DNA of 64,000 bases from contig NZ_VLXZ01000012.1 in the NCBI RefSeq assembly GCF_007293315.1, positions 1 through 64,000 on the forward strand. Reading direction: 5' to 3'. The notes beneath the pieces were generated by a model that was not told the origin of the DNA, did no database searches, and saw only the letters and a program-made list of their open reading frames with translations. This document shows, one piece after another, positions 48,298-56,302 of this stretch (the first letter of the stretch is position 1; every line of letters begins with the position of its first letter). This DNA is from Alkalicoccobacillus porphyridii (GTDB lineage Bacteria; Bacillota; Bacilli; Bacillales; Bacillaceae_D). Both the position numbers and the translations under genes were made by a program.

Positions 48298-49392
48298 GTG
48301 GGTAATCTCACGTATCTAGGAGCAGAATGGATTGGCCGAATGAGCTGTCTATGTATCATAGTAGGTTATTGGTATGGAGTCAGATCAGATTTAGCTGGTT
48401 TTTTCTTTCTGATGTTACTCGTTATCCTCCTTGGGCTGCGCTGGCGATTTAAGCTACCCACTTGGACGCTTCTTTTTGATGGATTAATTTGCTTTTTATT
48501 TATCCCACATTGGGAATGGGCCTCCATTGGTCTCATTCTCATTGTATTTGAATTAATTATACGAGGGAAACCACTCTACTTACTGGCAGCTGTTTTTGTT
48601 TTGGCTTATTATCCAATACACGTACAAACAATCATTCTTGTAGGGTTTAGCGCATTTGCTGGTTGGTGCGTGTATGCTTGGAAGAGTCAAAGCCATACTG
48701 CACAGAGGAAAATGGACCTCGAACGACAAGAGAAGTATGAGCTCGAAGCATTTAATCAAACGCTGCTCGAAGCCACAAAACGATCCGTTCAGTTTGCCGA
48801 GTTACAAGAGCGCAATCGAATTGCTCAGGAGCTTCATGATCACGTTGGCCATGAAGTAACCGGAGCCAGGCTGGCGTTCCAGGCATATGAACAGCTTAAC
48901 AAGGAAAACAGCCCAAGTGCCGAGCAGATGTTTGATAAAGCCCAGGAGCGTTTAGCCGAAGCTGCGCGACAGCTCAGAGATACATCGCATAATTTAAAGC
49001 CAGTCATAACAGATGCCAAGGAACGTCTGAAAACGATTTGCAGGCAGTTTGATGGTGCTCCTGTGCACATACATATCTCTGGTCAGCCTGAGACGATTCC
49101 AGCCTATCAATTAGTATTCTTAGAATCTTGCTTAAAGGAGAGCTTAACAAATATCTCTCGGCACGGCTCTAATGTAACAGCCATTGCTGTTGAACTAGAT
49201 ATCACCGATCAGATTACTCGACTACGAATCCATAATGATGGATTATTTAATGAACAGCATTCCAGCGGGACCGGCATCCGTAACCTGAGACAGCGAGCAC
49301 GTGCTTTTGGTGGTAGTATCTCTACTGACAAGCGAGAAGGCTTTCTTCTTGTTTGTGTATTACCTATTTCTCAAAAGGAGCAGCTACAATGA
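48298..49392 (+). CDS. Sensor histidine kinase (NarL/LiaS/DesK class)
   Basis: A 364-residue kinase with about five membrane helices in the first 130 residues and little extracellular sequence, a coiled-coil linker, a HisKA_3 dimerisation domain with phospho-acceptor H180 (RIAQELHDHVGHEV) and an HATPase domain (CLKESLTNISRHG, GTGIRNLRQRA). Such intramembrane-sensing kinases often sense a drug or membrane state with the help of their ABC transporter. Start GTG 48298 follows AAGGAGG by nine bases; the GTG at 48289 overlaps that site. Confidence 0.9.
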   Translation: MGNLTYLGAEWIGRMSCLCIIVGYWYGVRSDLAGFFFLMLLVILLGLRWRFKLPTWTLLFDGLICFLFIPHWEWASIGLILIVFELIIRGKPLYLLAAVFVLAYYPIHVQTIILVGFSAFAGWCVYAWKSQSHTAQRKMDLERQEKYELEAFNQTLLEATKRSVQFAELQERNRIAQELHDHVGHEVTGARLAFQAYEQLNKENSPSAEQMFDKAQERLAEAARQLRDTSHNLKPVITDAKERLKTICRQFDGAPVHIHISGQPETIPAYQLVFLESCLKESLTNISRHGSNVTAIAVELDITDQITRLRIHNDGLFNEQHSSGTGIRNLRQRARAFGGSISTDKREGFLLVCVLPISQKEQLQ

Positions 49393-50000
49393 ACATTTTA
49401 ATCGTAGATGATGATTCTTTAGTATGTGAGAGTCTTGAACTTCTGCTCTCACGTGAGACGGATCTTCAAGTACTCGGAACTGCGGCAAATGGTGTTGAGG
49501 CAGTAACCTTCTGTGAAACCCATGACGTACAAATAGTGTTGATGGATATCCAGATGCCTATCATGAACGGCATTGAGGCTACAAAAAAATTAAAGTCGAT
49601 CAAGCCAGAGCTGGTCATCATGATGCTGACAACATTCCACGATGAACAGAATATCAGACTAGCCCTTGCTGCTGGAGCCAAAGGCTATTTAATCAAATCA
49701 ATGGATGTCACCCAAATGGCGCACAGCATTAGAAGTTTAGCCTCAGGAAGCTCTGTTCTCGATCCACGTGTGATCGAAACCTTACTCAGCCCAAAAGAGA
49801 AGGTTCTTGCCGAACTCACAGAACGTGAACAATCCATCTCACACCTGATTGCCAAAGGACTTTCCAATAAAGAAATTGCTTCTCAACTATTTTTAAGCGA
49901 AGGAACTGTGCGAAACAATCTTTCAATCATTTTAGGCAAACTAGAGCTAAGAGACCGAACACAGCTTGCAATTTATTATTTACAGAGTGAAGCTGACTAG
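49389..50000 (+). CDS. NarL-type response regulator
   Basis: A 203-residue regulator: receiver domain with DDD (7-9), phospho-acceptor D53 (LMDIQMP) and the lysine in GYLIKS, followed by a LuxR-type HTH (GLSNKEIASQLFLSEGTVRNNL). Its ATG overlaps the kinase stop (ATGA) and AAAGGAG is upstream. Likely activates the ABC operon, where an inverted repeat lies before the first gene. Confidence 0.93.
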   Translation: MNILIVDDDSLVCESLELLLSRETDLQVLGTAANGVEAVTFCETHDVQIVLMDIQMPIMNGIEATKKLKSIKPELVIMMLTTFHDEQNIRLALAAGAKGYLIKSMDVTQMAHSIRSLASGSSVLDPRVIETLLSPKEKVLAELTEREQSISHLIAKGLSNKEIASQLFLSEGTVRNNLSIILGKLELRDRTQLAIYYLQSEAD

Positions 50001-50014
50001 TTCAATCAGTCAAA

Positions 50015-50370
50015 TCAAACGTCCAGCCCATTTCTTGGAGTTGATCTAATGTATCCTTTGGTTTCTTTACTACCTCTTTCTATCAGTACACAACTATATA
50101 TTACAGTTTGTGCAGGATAACTTTCCGCAATCTCATCGTGTGTGATTTCTATGTTGTCTCCACTTTTTAAATCATCAAATAATTCTTCTTCTCCTGTTTC
50201 GTTACTCATTGTAATGGTACCATGGTCACTGATAATAAGATTTTCCCCACTATTTGACTTGAGCAATATACCTTCCATCGTACTTAAGAAGGTTCACTCA
50301 TTGCAGTACATCCTACATGTATAATCAAACTGAAAGTAAGCAGAAATAAATAAATGAATCGTTTTTTCAA
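50015..50370 (-). pseudogene. Frameshifted DUF3221-like lipoprotein
   Basis: Starting TTG 50370 with GGGGAGGT upstream, a 28-residue frame gives a good lipoprotein signal (MKKRFIYLFLLTFS then IHVGC) and stops at 50284. The rest lies in another frame from about 50278 to 50015 and carries the DUF3221-like end EIAESYPAQ. A single-base shift near 50285 would join them. Either a pseudogene or a sequencing error. DUF3221 (YobA-like) function is unknown. Confidence 0.7.
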
Positions 50371-50485
50371 ATATAATAACCTCCCCATTAACATTTATTA
50401 TATTACATAAATTGACTATCTATTTTTTATGCCTTCAAATCAATGTAACTTTCACAATATGTCAGTCCCACAACCAACAAAAAAA

Positions 50486-50503
50486 CGCCTCTTCTCAGAA
50501 GCG
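50486..50503 (-). terminator. Terminator after truA
   Basis: CGCTTCT / AGAAGAGGCG-type stem followed by seven T on the minus strand. Confidence 0.75.
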
Positions 50504-50515
50504 CTTGACTTTCGA

Positions 50516-51262
50516 TTAATCTAATTTAAACTCGACCTTCTCAAGATAAAGACCACTAGCATCAGCAAAGCCAGCATGCTCACGCTCTTTTGATTCAATA
50601 ATCCCTGGGATAGCGTCGGCTTTCATCTCACCTAAACCTACTTTAATCAACGTACCAACAATCTTACGCACCATATTGTACAAGAATCCGTCCCCTTTAA
50701 TTCTGATCTCAAGGAAACCGTCCTTTTCTTCAAAATCAATCGAACGAATAGTCCGCACATTAGATTTTTTCTTAGACTTCGCATTCGAGAATGCAGTGAA
50801 GTCATGCTCCCCTACAAAATAAGCGCTTGCCTTTTTCATTTGCTGACGATCAAGAGGCTGATCTACATGCATGCTTAGCTTACGTAAAAAAGGGTGTGAG
50901 TAGCTTTTGTTCCATATCTTATAAACATACGTCTTATCCGCTGAATTATAGCGAGCATGAAACCGATCGTGAACCGAATCAACCTTTACCACACTGATAT
51001 CCTCAGGAAGATAACGATTCAAGTAGTTCTGCACCTCATCTGCCGTCACTTTACGATCAAGCTTTACATTAGCGATCTGAGCTAAAGCATGAACGCCCGC
51101 ATCCGTTCGACTACTACCAATAATCTCAATTGGTTTTCCCGCCATCTCGGTAAGTACATTCTCGATTTTACCTTGAATGGTGCTTTCACCTTTACCAAGA
51201 CGCTGCCAGCCTTTATATCGAGTACCATCATATTGAATGGTTAATTTAAAATTGTTATTCAT
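50516..51262 (-). CDS. truA: tRNA pseudouridine(38-40) synthase TruA
   Basis: Isomerises uridines 38-40 in the tRNA anticodon stem. 248 residues from ATG 51262 (GAAGGAGA upstream); the longer frame to 51325 has no suitable start site. The catalytic aspartate is D54 in SSRTDAGVHAL. In Bacillus the usual truA follows the ribosomal protein and ecf genes; this copy stands alone, so it may be a second TruA (as in B. cereus) or a relocated one. Confidence 0.92.
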   Translation of the reverse strand: MNNNFKLTIQYDGTRYKGWQRLGKGESTIQGKIENVLTEMAGKPIEIIGSSRTDAGVHALAQIANVKLDRKVTADEVQNYLNRYLPEDISVVKVDSVHDRFHARYNSADKTYVYKIWNKSYSHPFLRKLSMHVDQPLDRQQMKKASAYFVGEHDFTAFSNAKSKKKSNVRTIRSIDFEEKDGFLEIRIKGDGFLYNMVRKIVGTLIKVGLGEMKADAIPGIIESKEREHAGFADASGLYLEKVEFKLD

Positions 51263-51415
51263 AGAACTCTCCTTCAACCTGTACAAAGTGTGAATCAAGC
51301 TTAATAGTAACACACTTGGGATCATTAGATGTATTTGGTTGAGTGGGAACTTGTATTAACTACGAAAGGAAAACTCCCTATGAGATAACTCCATACTGAT
51401 TACTAAATAAAAAAA

Positions 51416-51442
51416 GACAAAATGGCAAACAACCATTCCGTC
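51416..51442 (-). terminator. Terminator after amidase gene
   Basis: GACGGAATGG / CCATTTTGTC stem followed by seven T on the minus strand, 100 bp past the amidase stop. Confidence 0.75.
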
Positions 51443-51541
51443 TATTCTCGAGCTTTCACAACCATGGTAACTTCAAGATCATTTTGGTTTCCAAGCCATT
51501 CCTCATGCTAACGCCTTCGCCCTCTTACTAAATCACCCTCA

Positions 51542-52477
51542 CTAAGTCAATAACTTCTCCCACGTATTTGGTCCGGCAATTCCGTCTACTGTAATTCGAG
51601 AACTACGTTGAAATGACCGTACCGCGTTTTCTGTGGCTGGCCCAAAACTACCATCAATCGCAATTCTTGCTCCCTTTACATTTAAAGCTGATTGCAAGAG
51701 TCGCACCCACCATTGATGAGTGGAGCCACGTCTTAACGTATTGGCAGCTCGCTTGCTCCTTGGACCGAAAATCCCGTCAATGCTGACGCTAGCGAAATAT
51801 TGATACACTCGTACTAAAGCATTTGTTGTTCGAGGACCAGCAATGCCATCTACTACTAAGGGAGCAAACGATGCTTTAGAAGGATAACTGCGACTATTTA
51901 AAAAGGTTTGTGCATTGGCTATAAACTGATTTGTCACTGGTCTTGGCGGCTGTGGTGTTGGTGTCGGCGTTGGTGCTGGAACCTCTACTCCACCCGTCAC
52001 TGGACCGGATGAGACCGTTCCAATTAAGTTCTTAAATTCTGTCCATTCATTAAGCAGTCTAGCTGGACAGTTTTTCCCTGTCCAATGCTTGTGTGTCACG
52101 ACTCTTGATAATGGAATTTTTAAGTTTTGCATCAAATGTTGAATCAACCAGGCTGCGTTTTCCTTGGCTTTTTGAAAATCTCCATCGGAATTGACACACA
52201 GCTCAATTCCGATAGACTGGCTGTTGCCACTTGGACCTGCATGCCAGGCCACTTCGTTTGTCGGCAGATGCTGGATAATCTGCTTATCATCCACGGTATA
52301 ATGCCATGAAACGGAGCGCGACCGTGCATCTGCGCCTTTAATGTAGCGTGCGTGCACCTCAGCATCGGCACCAGCTCGCGTATTCCCTGTTTCATGCTGA
52401 GTAATATAAGTTGGTGTTAATGAACGACCGGGACGATTACTAGCCGACACAGGCAAGAAATCCATTTTGATGTTCAT
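51542..52477 (-). CDS. N-acetylmuramoyl-L-alanine amidase (CwlA/XlyB type)
   Basis: A 311-residue cell-wall hydrolase. N-terminal amidase_2 zinc domain (about 1-160; QHETGNT, WHAG and HKHWTGKNCP hold the zinc histidines/cysteine), a Pro/Thr-rich linker (about 165-185), and two C-terminal peptidoglycan-binding repeats, each with a VDGIAGP or IDGSFGP motif. No signal peptide, as in prophage endolysins and CwlA, so export may depend on cell lysis or a holin; none is adjacent. A lone prophage relic is possible. Confidence 0.92.
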   Translation of the reverse strand: MNIKMDFLPVSASNRPGRSLTPTYITQHETGNTRAGADAEVHARYIKGADARSRSVSWHYTVDDKQIIQHLPTNEVAWHAGPSGNSQSIGIELCVNSDGDFQKAKENAAWLIQHLMQNLKIPLSRVVTHKHWTGKNCPARLLNEWTEFKNLIGTVSSGPVTGGVEVPAPTPTPTPQPPRPVTNQFIANAQTFLNSRSYPSKASFAPLVVDGIAGPRTTNALVRVYQYFASVSIDGIFGPRSKRAANTLRRGSTHQWWVRLLQSALNVKGARIAIDGSFGPATENAVRSFQRSSRITVDGIAGPNTWEKLLT

Positions 52478-52489
52478 TTTTTTAGTCTC

Positions 52490-52769
52490 CTTACATCGTA
52501 TAGTAAATAGTTAGATTTCGTCGTTGCTACCATTCGCCTACAACTAGTCCACTATTAGATCATTTAGAAATGAAAAGCACCTGCTCATTAATAGATTATG
52601 CACACCCTATTATTTAAGTGCTCCTATACGAGTAGAACAAACACACAATTATGATAAAAGACTATGAAGTTCCCCCATCTTTAATAGTCACCTTCATCCA
52701 TTTATCTTTTAATACTATTAACAGCATTTACCTGTACCTACCTACAATTCCACCGTTTACATATTCAAA
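52490..52769. other. Intergenic region without a recognised gene
   Basis: About 280 bp between the amidase start and the aadK terminator. No repeat, RNA structure or well-supported frame was seen; presumably holds the amidase promoter. Confidence 0.4.
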
Positions 52770-52796
52770 AGCCCTGCACCGAAAAAATGCAGGGCT
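52770..52796 (-). terminator. Terminator after aadK
   Basis: Perfect 9-bp stem AGCCCTGCA / TGCAGGGCT with 9-nt loop; TTTTG follows on the minus strand. Confidence 0.88.
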
Positions 52797-52801
52797 CTCA
52801 C

Positions 52802-53671
52802 TTAATAAATTTCCTTTGCTTCCGGAAAAAGCTTCTTGATGTGTAAAAGATAAGTCTTCACATTTTCTACATCCACAATTTCCTGCTTATAATCAAAATG
52901 TTTAGCAACCTTTTCAGAAACCTCTTCGAATAAGCTTATCATCTGAAAAAGCGCCTCCCACATCTCATCCGCACGAAGACTTGGGTACGTGGTAACTAAC
53001 CTACCCCACTCATTCTCATGTAAATAACGCTCGAGATGCTTGCCATTTTTACCTACACTTGTGCTGAAATCTGTTACTATTCCAATTTTCCACTCCAGCA
53101 TCTGTATAAGCATCTGCCTGATAATCGTTAGATGATCATACGCATAGGTTGGCTCGTTCCGCCATAAGCCCTTTGCTACATAGGTTGCAACCCACCAGAA
53201 TTCATTGCAGCAATTATCAAATAGTTTTTCTGTTGGCCGTTTTACCCAATAATCCTCATCAGTCGGTTCAGGTAAATTGGGTAAAGCGTTATCCTTATCA
53301 AGTAAAACAATTGACAGCTTATCATCACCGTTCCACGTTTCTTTTCTATCGACTGGAATCAAGGTTAAATCGATTCGATTTCCATCAGTAAAAAGCATCA
53401 GATAAGCAAATGTCCCATCTTTCCTCGGTGGCATTAGCTCAATCGCCTCGGGCATCTGCATAATGATCCGATCACCAAACACCTCAACCCAGCGAGTATC
53501 CTCTACAAATGCAGCAACGTCTGTAACAACATAAACTATATCAAAATCCTGAAACGGATCTTTAGCGGCATTTGGATTTGTACGAGACCCATTCATCCCC
53601 ACCGCTCTAATTCGTTCATCCGCCTTGGCCGTTTCTAAAATTAATTCTAGCATCTCTTGTGCAGACCTCAT
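52802..53671 (-). CDS. aadK: Aminoglycoside 6-adenylyltransferase
   Basis: AMP transfer from ATP to the 6-position of streptomycin, giving resistance; a chromosomal gene in B. subtilis (AadK, 284 residues; 289 here). The nucleotidyltransferase motif is seen as GMNGSRTN followed by FDIVYVV with the catalytic Asp pair. Start ATG 53671 has GGAGGG upstream. The longer frame to 53773 has no ribosome site. Divergence from AadK means substrate range is unproven. Own terminator. Confidence 0.9.
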   Translation of the reverse strand: MRSAQEMLELILETAKADERIRAVGMNGSRTNPNAAKDPFQDFDIVYVVTDVAAFVEDTRWVEVFGDRIIMQMPEAIELMPPRKDGTFAYLMLFTDGNRIDLTLIPVDRKETWNGDDKLSIVLLDKDNALPNLPEPTDEDYWVKRPTEKLFDNCCNEFWWVATYVAKGLWRNEPTYAYDHLTIIRQMLIQMLEWKIGIVTDFSTSVGKNGKHLERYLHENEWGRLVTTYPSLRADEMWEALFQMISLFEEVSEKVAKHFDYKQEIVDVENVKTYLLHIKKLFPEAKEIY

Positions 53672-53876
53672 CCTAAGCCCTCCATTATGATTATTTTCGT
53701 AGTAAGTCATACATTCACTGAGGCTTTGGAGGTCCTCGGATCCAGTGAAAAGAGGTTTATATGAAGTGCTCATTACCCAAGTTAGGTGCCTCCCATCTTA
53801 TTCATCTAAAGAATTCTTACTTAAGCATTTCAACATGTAAATACGAAGTCCTTCCAAATTATTAAAACACGTAGTT

Positions 53877-54488
53877 TTACAGTTGAGCCTCCTTTTTATA
53901 TAGCTGGTGAGCTTTCCACCAACAGTAACCAGATAAAGCACCCGAGAGCACAAAGAGATAGACAAGTCCTCCACGCATAAGGGCAAAGGGTGTCTCAAAT
54001 AAAAACGATGCCAAAAACCTAACCCCTGTCATATCCCAAAGTCCAGGTGTTAAATACCATTCAATTGGGTTTAATGAATAATTATTAAAGATTCCAGTCA
54101 TATAAAACACAACGATTGCAGGCATAAATATCATAAACTGAGGGAGAAAGACATCAGCCATACGCTTGTATCGAGCTGCCTTTGAATCATGGTCAGAAAA
54201 AATATCGTAAGACGCGTCCTCACTTACTCGCTTGAAATATTGATGGCCATTTCTTCTCGGGCAAGGTAACCGCAACCAACCGCTATCAGCAAAAAGTATT
54301 TCGTAGTCCGAAAAGTCTTGTTTACTTTTAAAATGACGATAATCAATTTTGTATATCGTATCTTTTGACTCACCTTTTTCAAATCTGTAGCCAAAAGAAT
54401 GATACATAAGATGATTTCCCTTCTGTGCCATCTTGTTCAGCCATTGCTCTTCTTTTGAGAAATCTAAAAAGAATTTAAATCTCCTCAT
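53877..54488 (-). CDS. DUF2812 membrane protein
   Basis: A 203-residue protein: soluble N-terminal half with the DUF2812 layout (FSKEEQWLNKMAQKGNHL, then YRFEKGE) and two to three membrane helices in the C-terminal half. DUF2812 proteins occur with PadR-type regulators in Firmicutes, and this gene overlaps padR by 14 bases. Function is unknown; a membrane-stress sensor or PadR antagonist has been suggested from context only. Confidence 0.88.
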   Translation of the reverse strand: MRRFKFFLDFSKEEQWLNKMAQKGNHLMYHSFGYRFEKGESKDTIYKIDYRHFKSKQDFSDYEILFADSGWLRLPCPRRNGHQYFKRVSEDASYDIFSDHDSKAARYKRMADVFLPQFMIFMPAIVVFYMTGIFNNYSLNPIEWYLTPGLWDMTGVRFLASFLFETPFALMRGGLVYLFVLSGALSGYCWWKAHQLYKKEAQL

Positions 54489-54813
54489 GATTCTTAGGAT
54501 CCTCCTTTACTAATTGTTTCGAAACCTCCAATAAAAACGTCATTCGCTCTTGTTCAAGCCTTAAAATATCTTTTCCTTGCTCAGTAATGATGTATATTTT
54601 TCTGCGAGAATCTTGTTTCGGTATTAGTACAATAAAATCTAGCTTCATTAAATTCTCAAGTGCCCCGTAGAGAGTACCAGCCGCCATTCTCACATGCCCC
54701 CTACTCAACTCCTCAACACGCTGCATAATGAGATAGCCATGACGTGGTTCAAGTAAAGACAATAAGATATAATAAACGGTTTCCGTTAACGGTAGATGTT
54801 TGTTTCGGTTCAT
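54475..54813 (-). CDS. PadR family transcriptional regulator
   Basis: A 112-residue winged-helix repressor (MRMAAGTLYGALENLMKLDFI recognition region, DSRRKIYIITEQG wing) with a C-terminal dimerisation helix. AAGGAGG precedes the ATG. Two palindromic sites cover its promoter and leader (54824-54842, 54852-54870), which strongly suggests autorepression of padR-DUF2812. Confidence 0.92.
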   Translation of the reverse strand: MNRNKHLPLTETVYYILLSLLEPRHGYLIMQRVEELSRGHVRMAAGTLYGALENLMKLDFIVLIPKQDSRRKIYIITEQGKDILRLEQERMTFLLEVSKQLVKEDPKNHEEI

Positions 54814-54823
54814 TGCTCCTCCT

Positions 54824-54842
54824 TATACAGTTCAACTGAATA
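54824..54842. promoter_or_regulatory. PadR operator 2 (leader)
   Basis: TATACAGTT-C-AACTGAATA: two half-sites CAGTT/AACTG, imperfect at one base pair. It lies between the transcription start and the ribosome site, 28 bp from operator 1. Confidence 0.75.
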
Positions 54843-54847
54843 GTTTT

Positions 54848-54876
54848 AGTATATACAGTTTAACTGTATAAATCAA
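54848..54876 (-). promoter_or_regulatory. Sigma-A promoter of padR operon
   Basis: Minus strand TTGATT (54876-54871), 17-bp spacer, TATACT (54853-54848). Confidence 0.8.
54852..54870. promoter_or_regulatory. PadR operator 1 (spacer)
   Basis: TATACAGTT-T-AACTGTATA, a perfect 19-bp palindrome. It covers the whole -35/-10 spacer of the padR promoter. Confidence 0.82.
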
Positions 54877-54943
54877 CCACCTTCCCAGCTTGCTAACTAT
54901 TTATAAAGAATTGTTTAAAAGTAATGATAAGCTAGGATATACG

Positions 54944-55142
54944 CCGCTCCCGAAAATGGGGGCATGCTTACCGCGAGAAGGTATTGAGCTAACCGACTAT
55001 GCCCTTTTATCTCAATAAACCTTTTTATCGAGGCTACTGATAAGAAAGCTTTATTATGAAAGCCCTCATTTCCTTAGGTAAGAATGCTGGTTATTTGTCT
55101 GATCCGGGGGACAGAGCGGAAGGAGAAAACGGAGACTCCCAC
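54944..55142 (-). repeat. Dispersed intergenic repeat, partial
   Basis: Opens with CGCTCCCGAAAATGGGGGCATGC (as two overlapping blocks found at 26025), then GGTATTGAGCTAAC and TTTTATCTCAAT; next GAGGCTACTGA, then AAAGCCCTCATTTCCTTAG (the inverse of 32595-32615), and ends with AAGGAGAAAACGGAGACTCCCA (inverse of about 67-90). The open frame across it is not protein-like. The next 300 bp to mepB hold only gene debris. Confidence 0.68.
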
Positions 55143-55449
55143 ACCTTTTATTTTTGTGAGTGCTTTACATTCGTTTTAGAGTGCCGCCTTAACAGGGTGG
55201 AGGTCATTATATTTAGTAATAATACGTTCCATATCAAGGTCTCCAGAGAATAAACATGTATTATCAATTATTTATAATACACCCAGGGCATTAAAGCCTT
55301 CCCAATTAATAGAGAGCCTATAATGATTAAAGAACTTAATATGGAGTTTGGTTTGATTGAGCAAGCAGTATTTCCAAAGTGAGGTTATAATAATAATATC
55401 TAATGATCTATGGAGCAACCGACTTGCATCTCTGATAGGAGGAGATAAT

Positions 55450-55950
55450 ATGGCCGAATTTTACAAAGTCTTTAAATATATAAATGAGAATTTGTACATG
55501 CCTAATCATTTGATAGTATCTGATATTCACGAGGAAGATCAAAACTCTGAATATGGTGCAGGCGTTTTTCAATTAAATAATAAATCAGTAAGATTTAGAG
55601 TTGCAAAAATAACACCGAATAAGTCAGGGCAATTCGTATCCTTTTGGGAAAAAGATATTAATAATAAAAATCAAGCTTTCTCTTATGAAAATGCTCCCGA
55701 TTTATTAGTTATTAATACGTTTGTGGATAACAAAATTGGACAGTTTGTTTTTCCAAAAAAAATTTTACAACAAAAAAATATCTATAAATCAGCAACAGTT
55801 AAAGGGAAAATGGCAATAAGAGTTTACCCTGTCTGGGACAACCCAACTAACAAACAAGCAATAAGTACACAAAAATGGCAACTAAAATATTTTATTAAGT
55901 TTGACAATAGTGAACGGCTACAACACAAATTAATAGATTTATATTCTTAA
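55450..55950 (+). CDS. mepB: MepB family protein
   Basis: A 166-residue protein matching the MepB family: HEEDQNSEYGAG, then SVRFRVAKITPNKSGQFVSFWEK, and KGKMAIRVYPVWDNPTNKQA. In Staphylococcus aureus mepB lies with the MATE pump mepA and regulator mepR; its own role is not settled. ATG 55450 has AGGAGG upstream. It stands alone in A+T-rich accessory DNA; the MATE gene here is 12 kb away. Confidence 0.85.
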   Translation: MAEFYKVFKYINENLYMPNHLIVSDIHEEDQNSEYGAGVFQLNNKSVRFRVAKITPNKSGQFVSFWEKDINNKNQAFSYENAPDLLVINTFVDNKIGQFVFPKKILQQKNIYKSATVKGKMAIRVYPVWDNPTNKQAISTQKWQLKYFIKFDNSERLQHKLIDLYS

Positions 55951-56031
55951 GAGCAACCAGCATAGAACATTTTAAATCATTATGTGGGCATTCATTTTAC
56001 AAAATATTAGCACCATGCATCTAAACTAAAG

Positions 56032-56049
56032 TGACCCCCACCTTACCAT
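56032..56049 (+). repeat. Left 18-bp direct repeat (putative att core)
   Basis: TGACCCCCACCTTACCAT, exactly repeated at 61164-61181 inside a tRNA-Thr-like fragment. Marks the left edge of the A+T-rich three-gene segment. Confidence 0.7.
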
Positions 56050-56302
56050 TTCGGTGAATTCTATATTTACTTATTGTACGTATTCCACGAACCGTATTAG
56101 TTAAGGATTTTAACTCTACTTTTTTAAAATTGTACCTTAAGCTCTCCATTCTTTTGTAATTCTTCCGTTAGAATTTTTGTTAGAAGTTTAAGTACTGAAT
56201 CGATACATAGAACTTCATTTATATAAGTAATTTCAAGCATATACGCTGTATGCTCTAAACGGTGTTGGTTAGCACTTAGCTTAGAACGTTCAGCAGATAC
56301 TC

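Noticed and set aside
51542-52477. Prophage around the amidase gene
   Set aside because: No holin, tail, portal, integrase or repressor genes nearby; a single endolysin-like gene is not enough.
55056-55253. 65-residue open frame in the repeat before mepB
   Set aside because: It lies across a repeat copy, with no start site and no recognisable features.
55323-55382. 19-residue frame before mepB
   Set aside because: No ribosome site; may be debris of an older gene but too short to assign.
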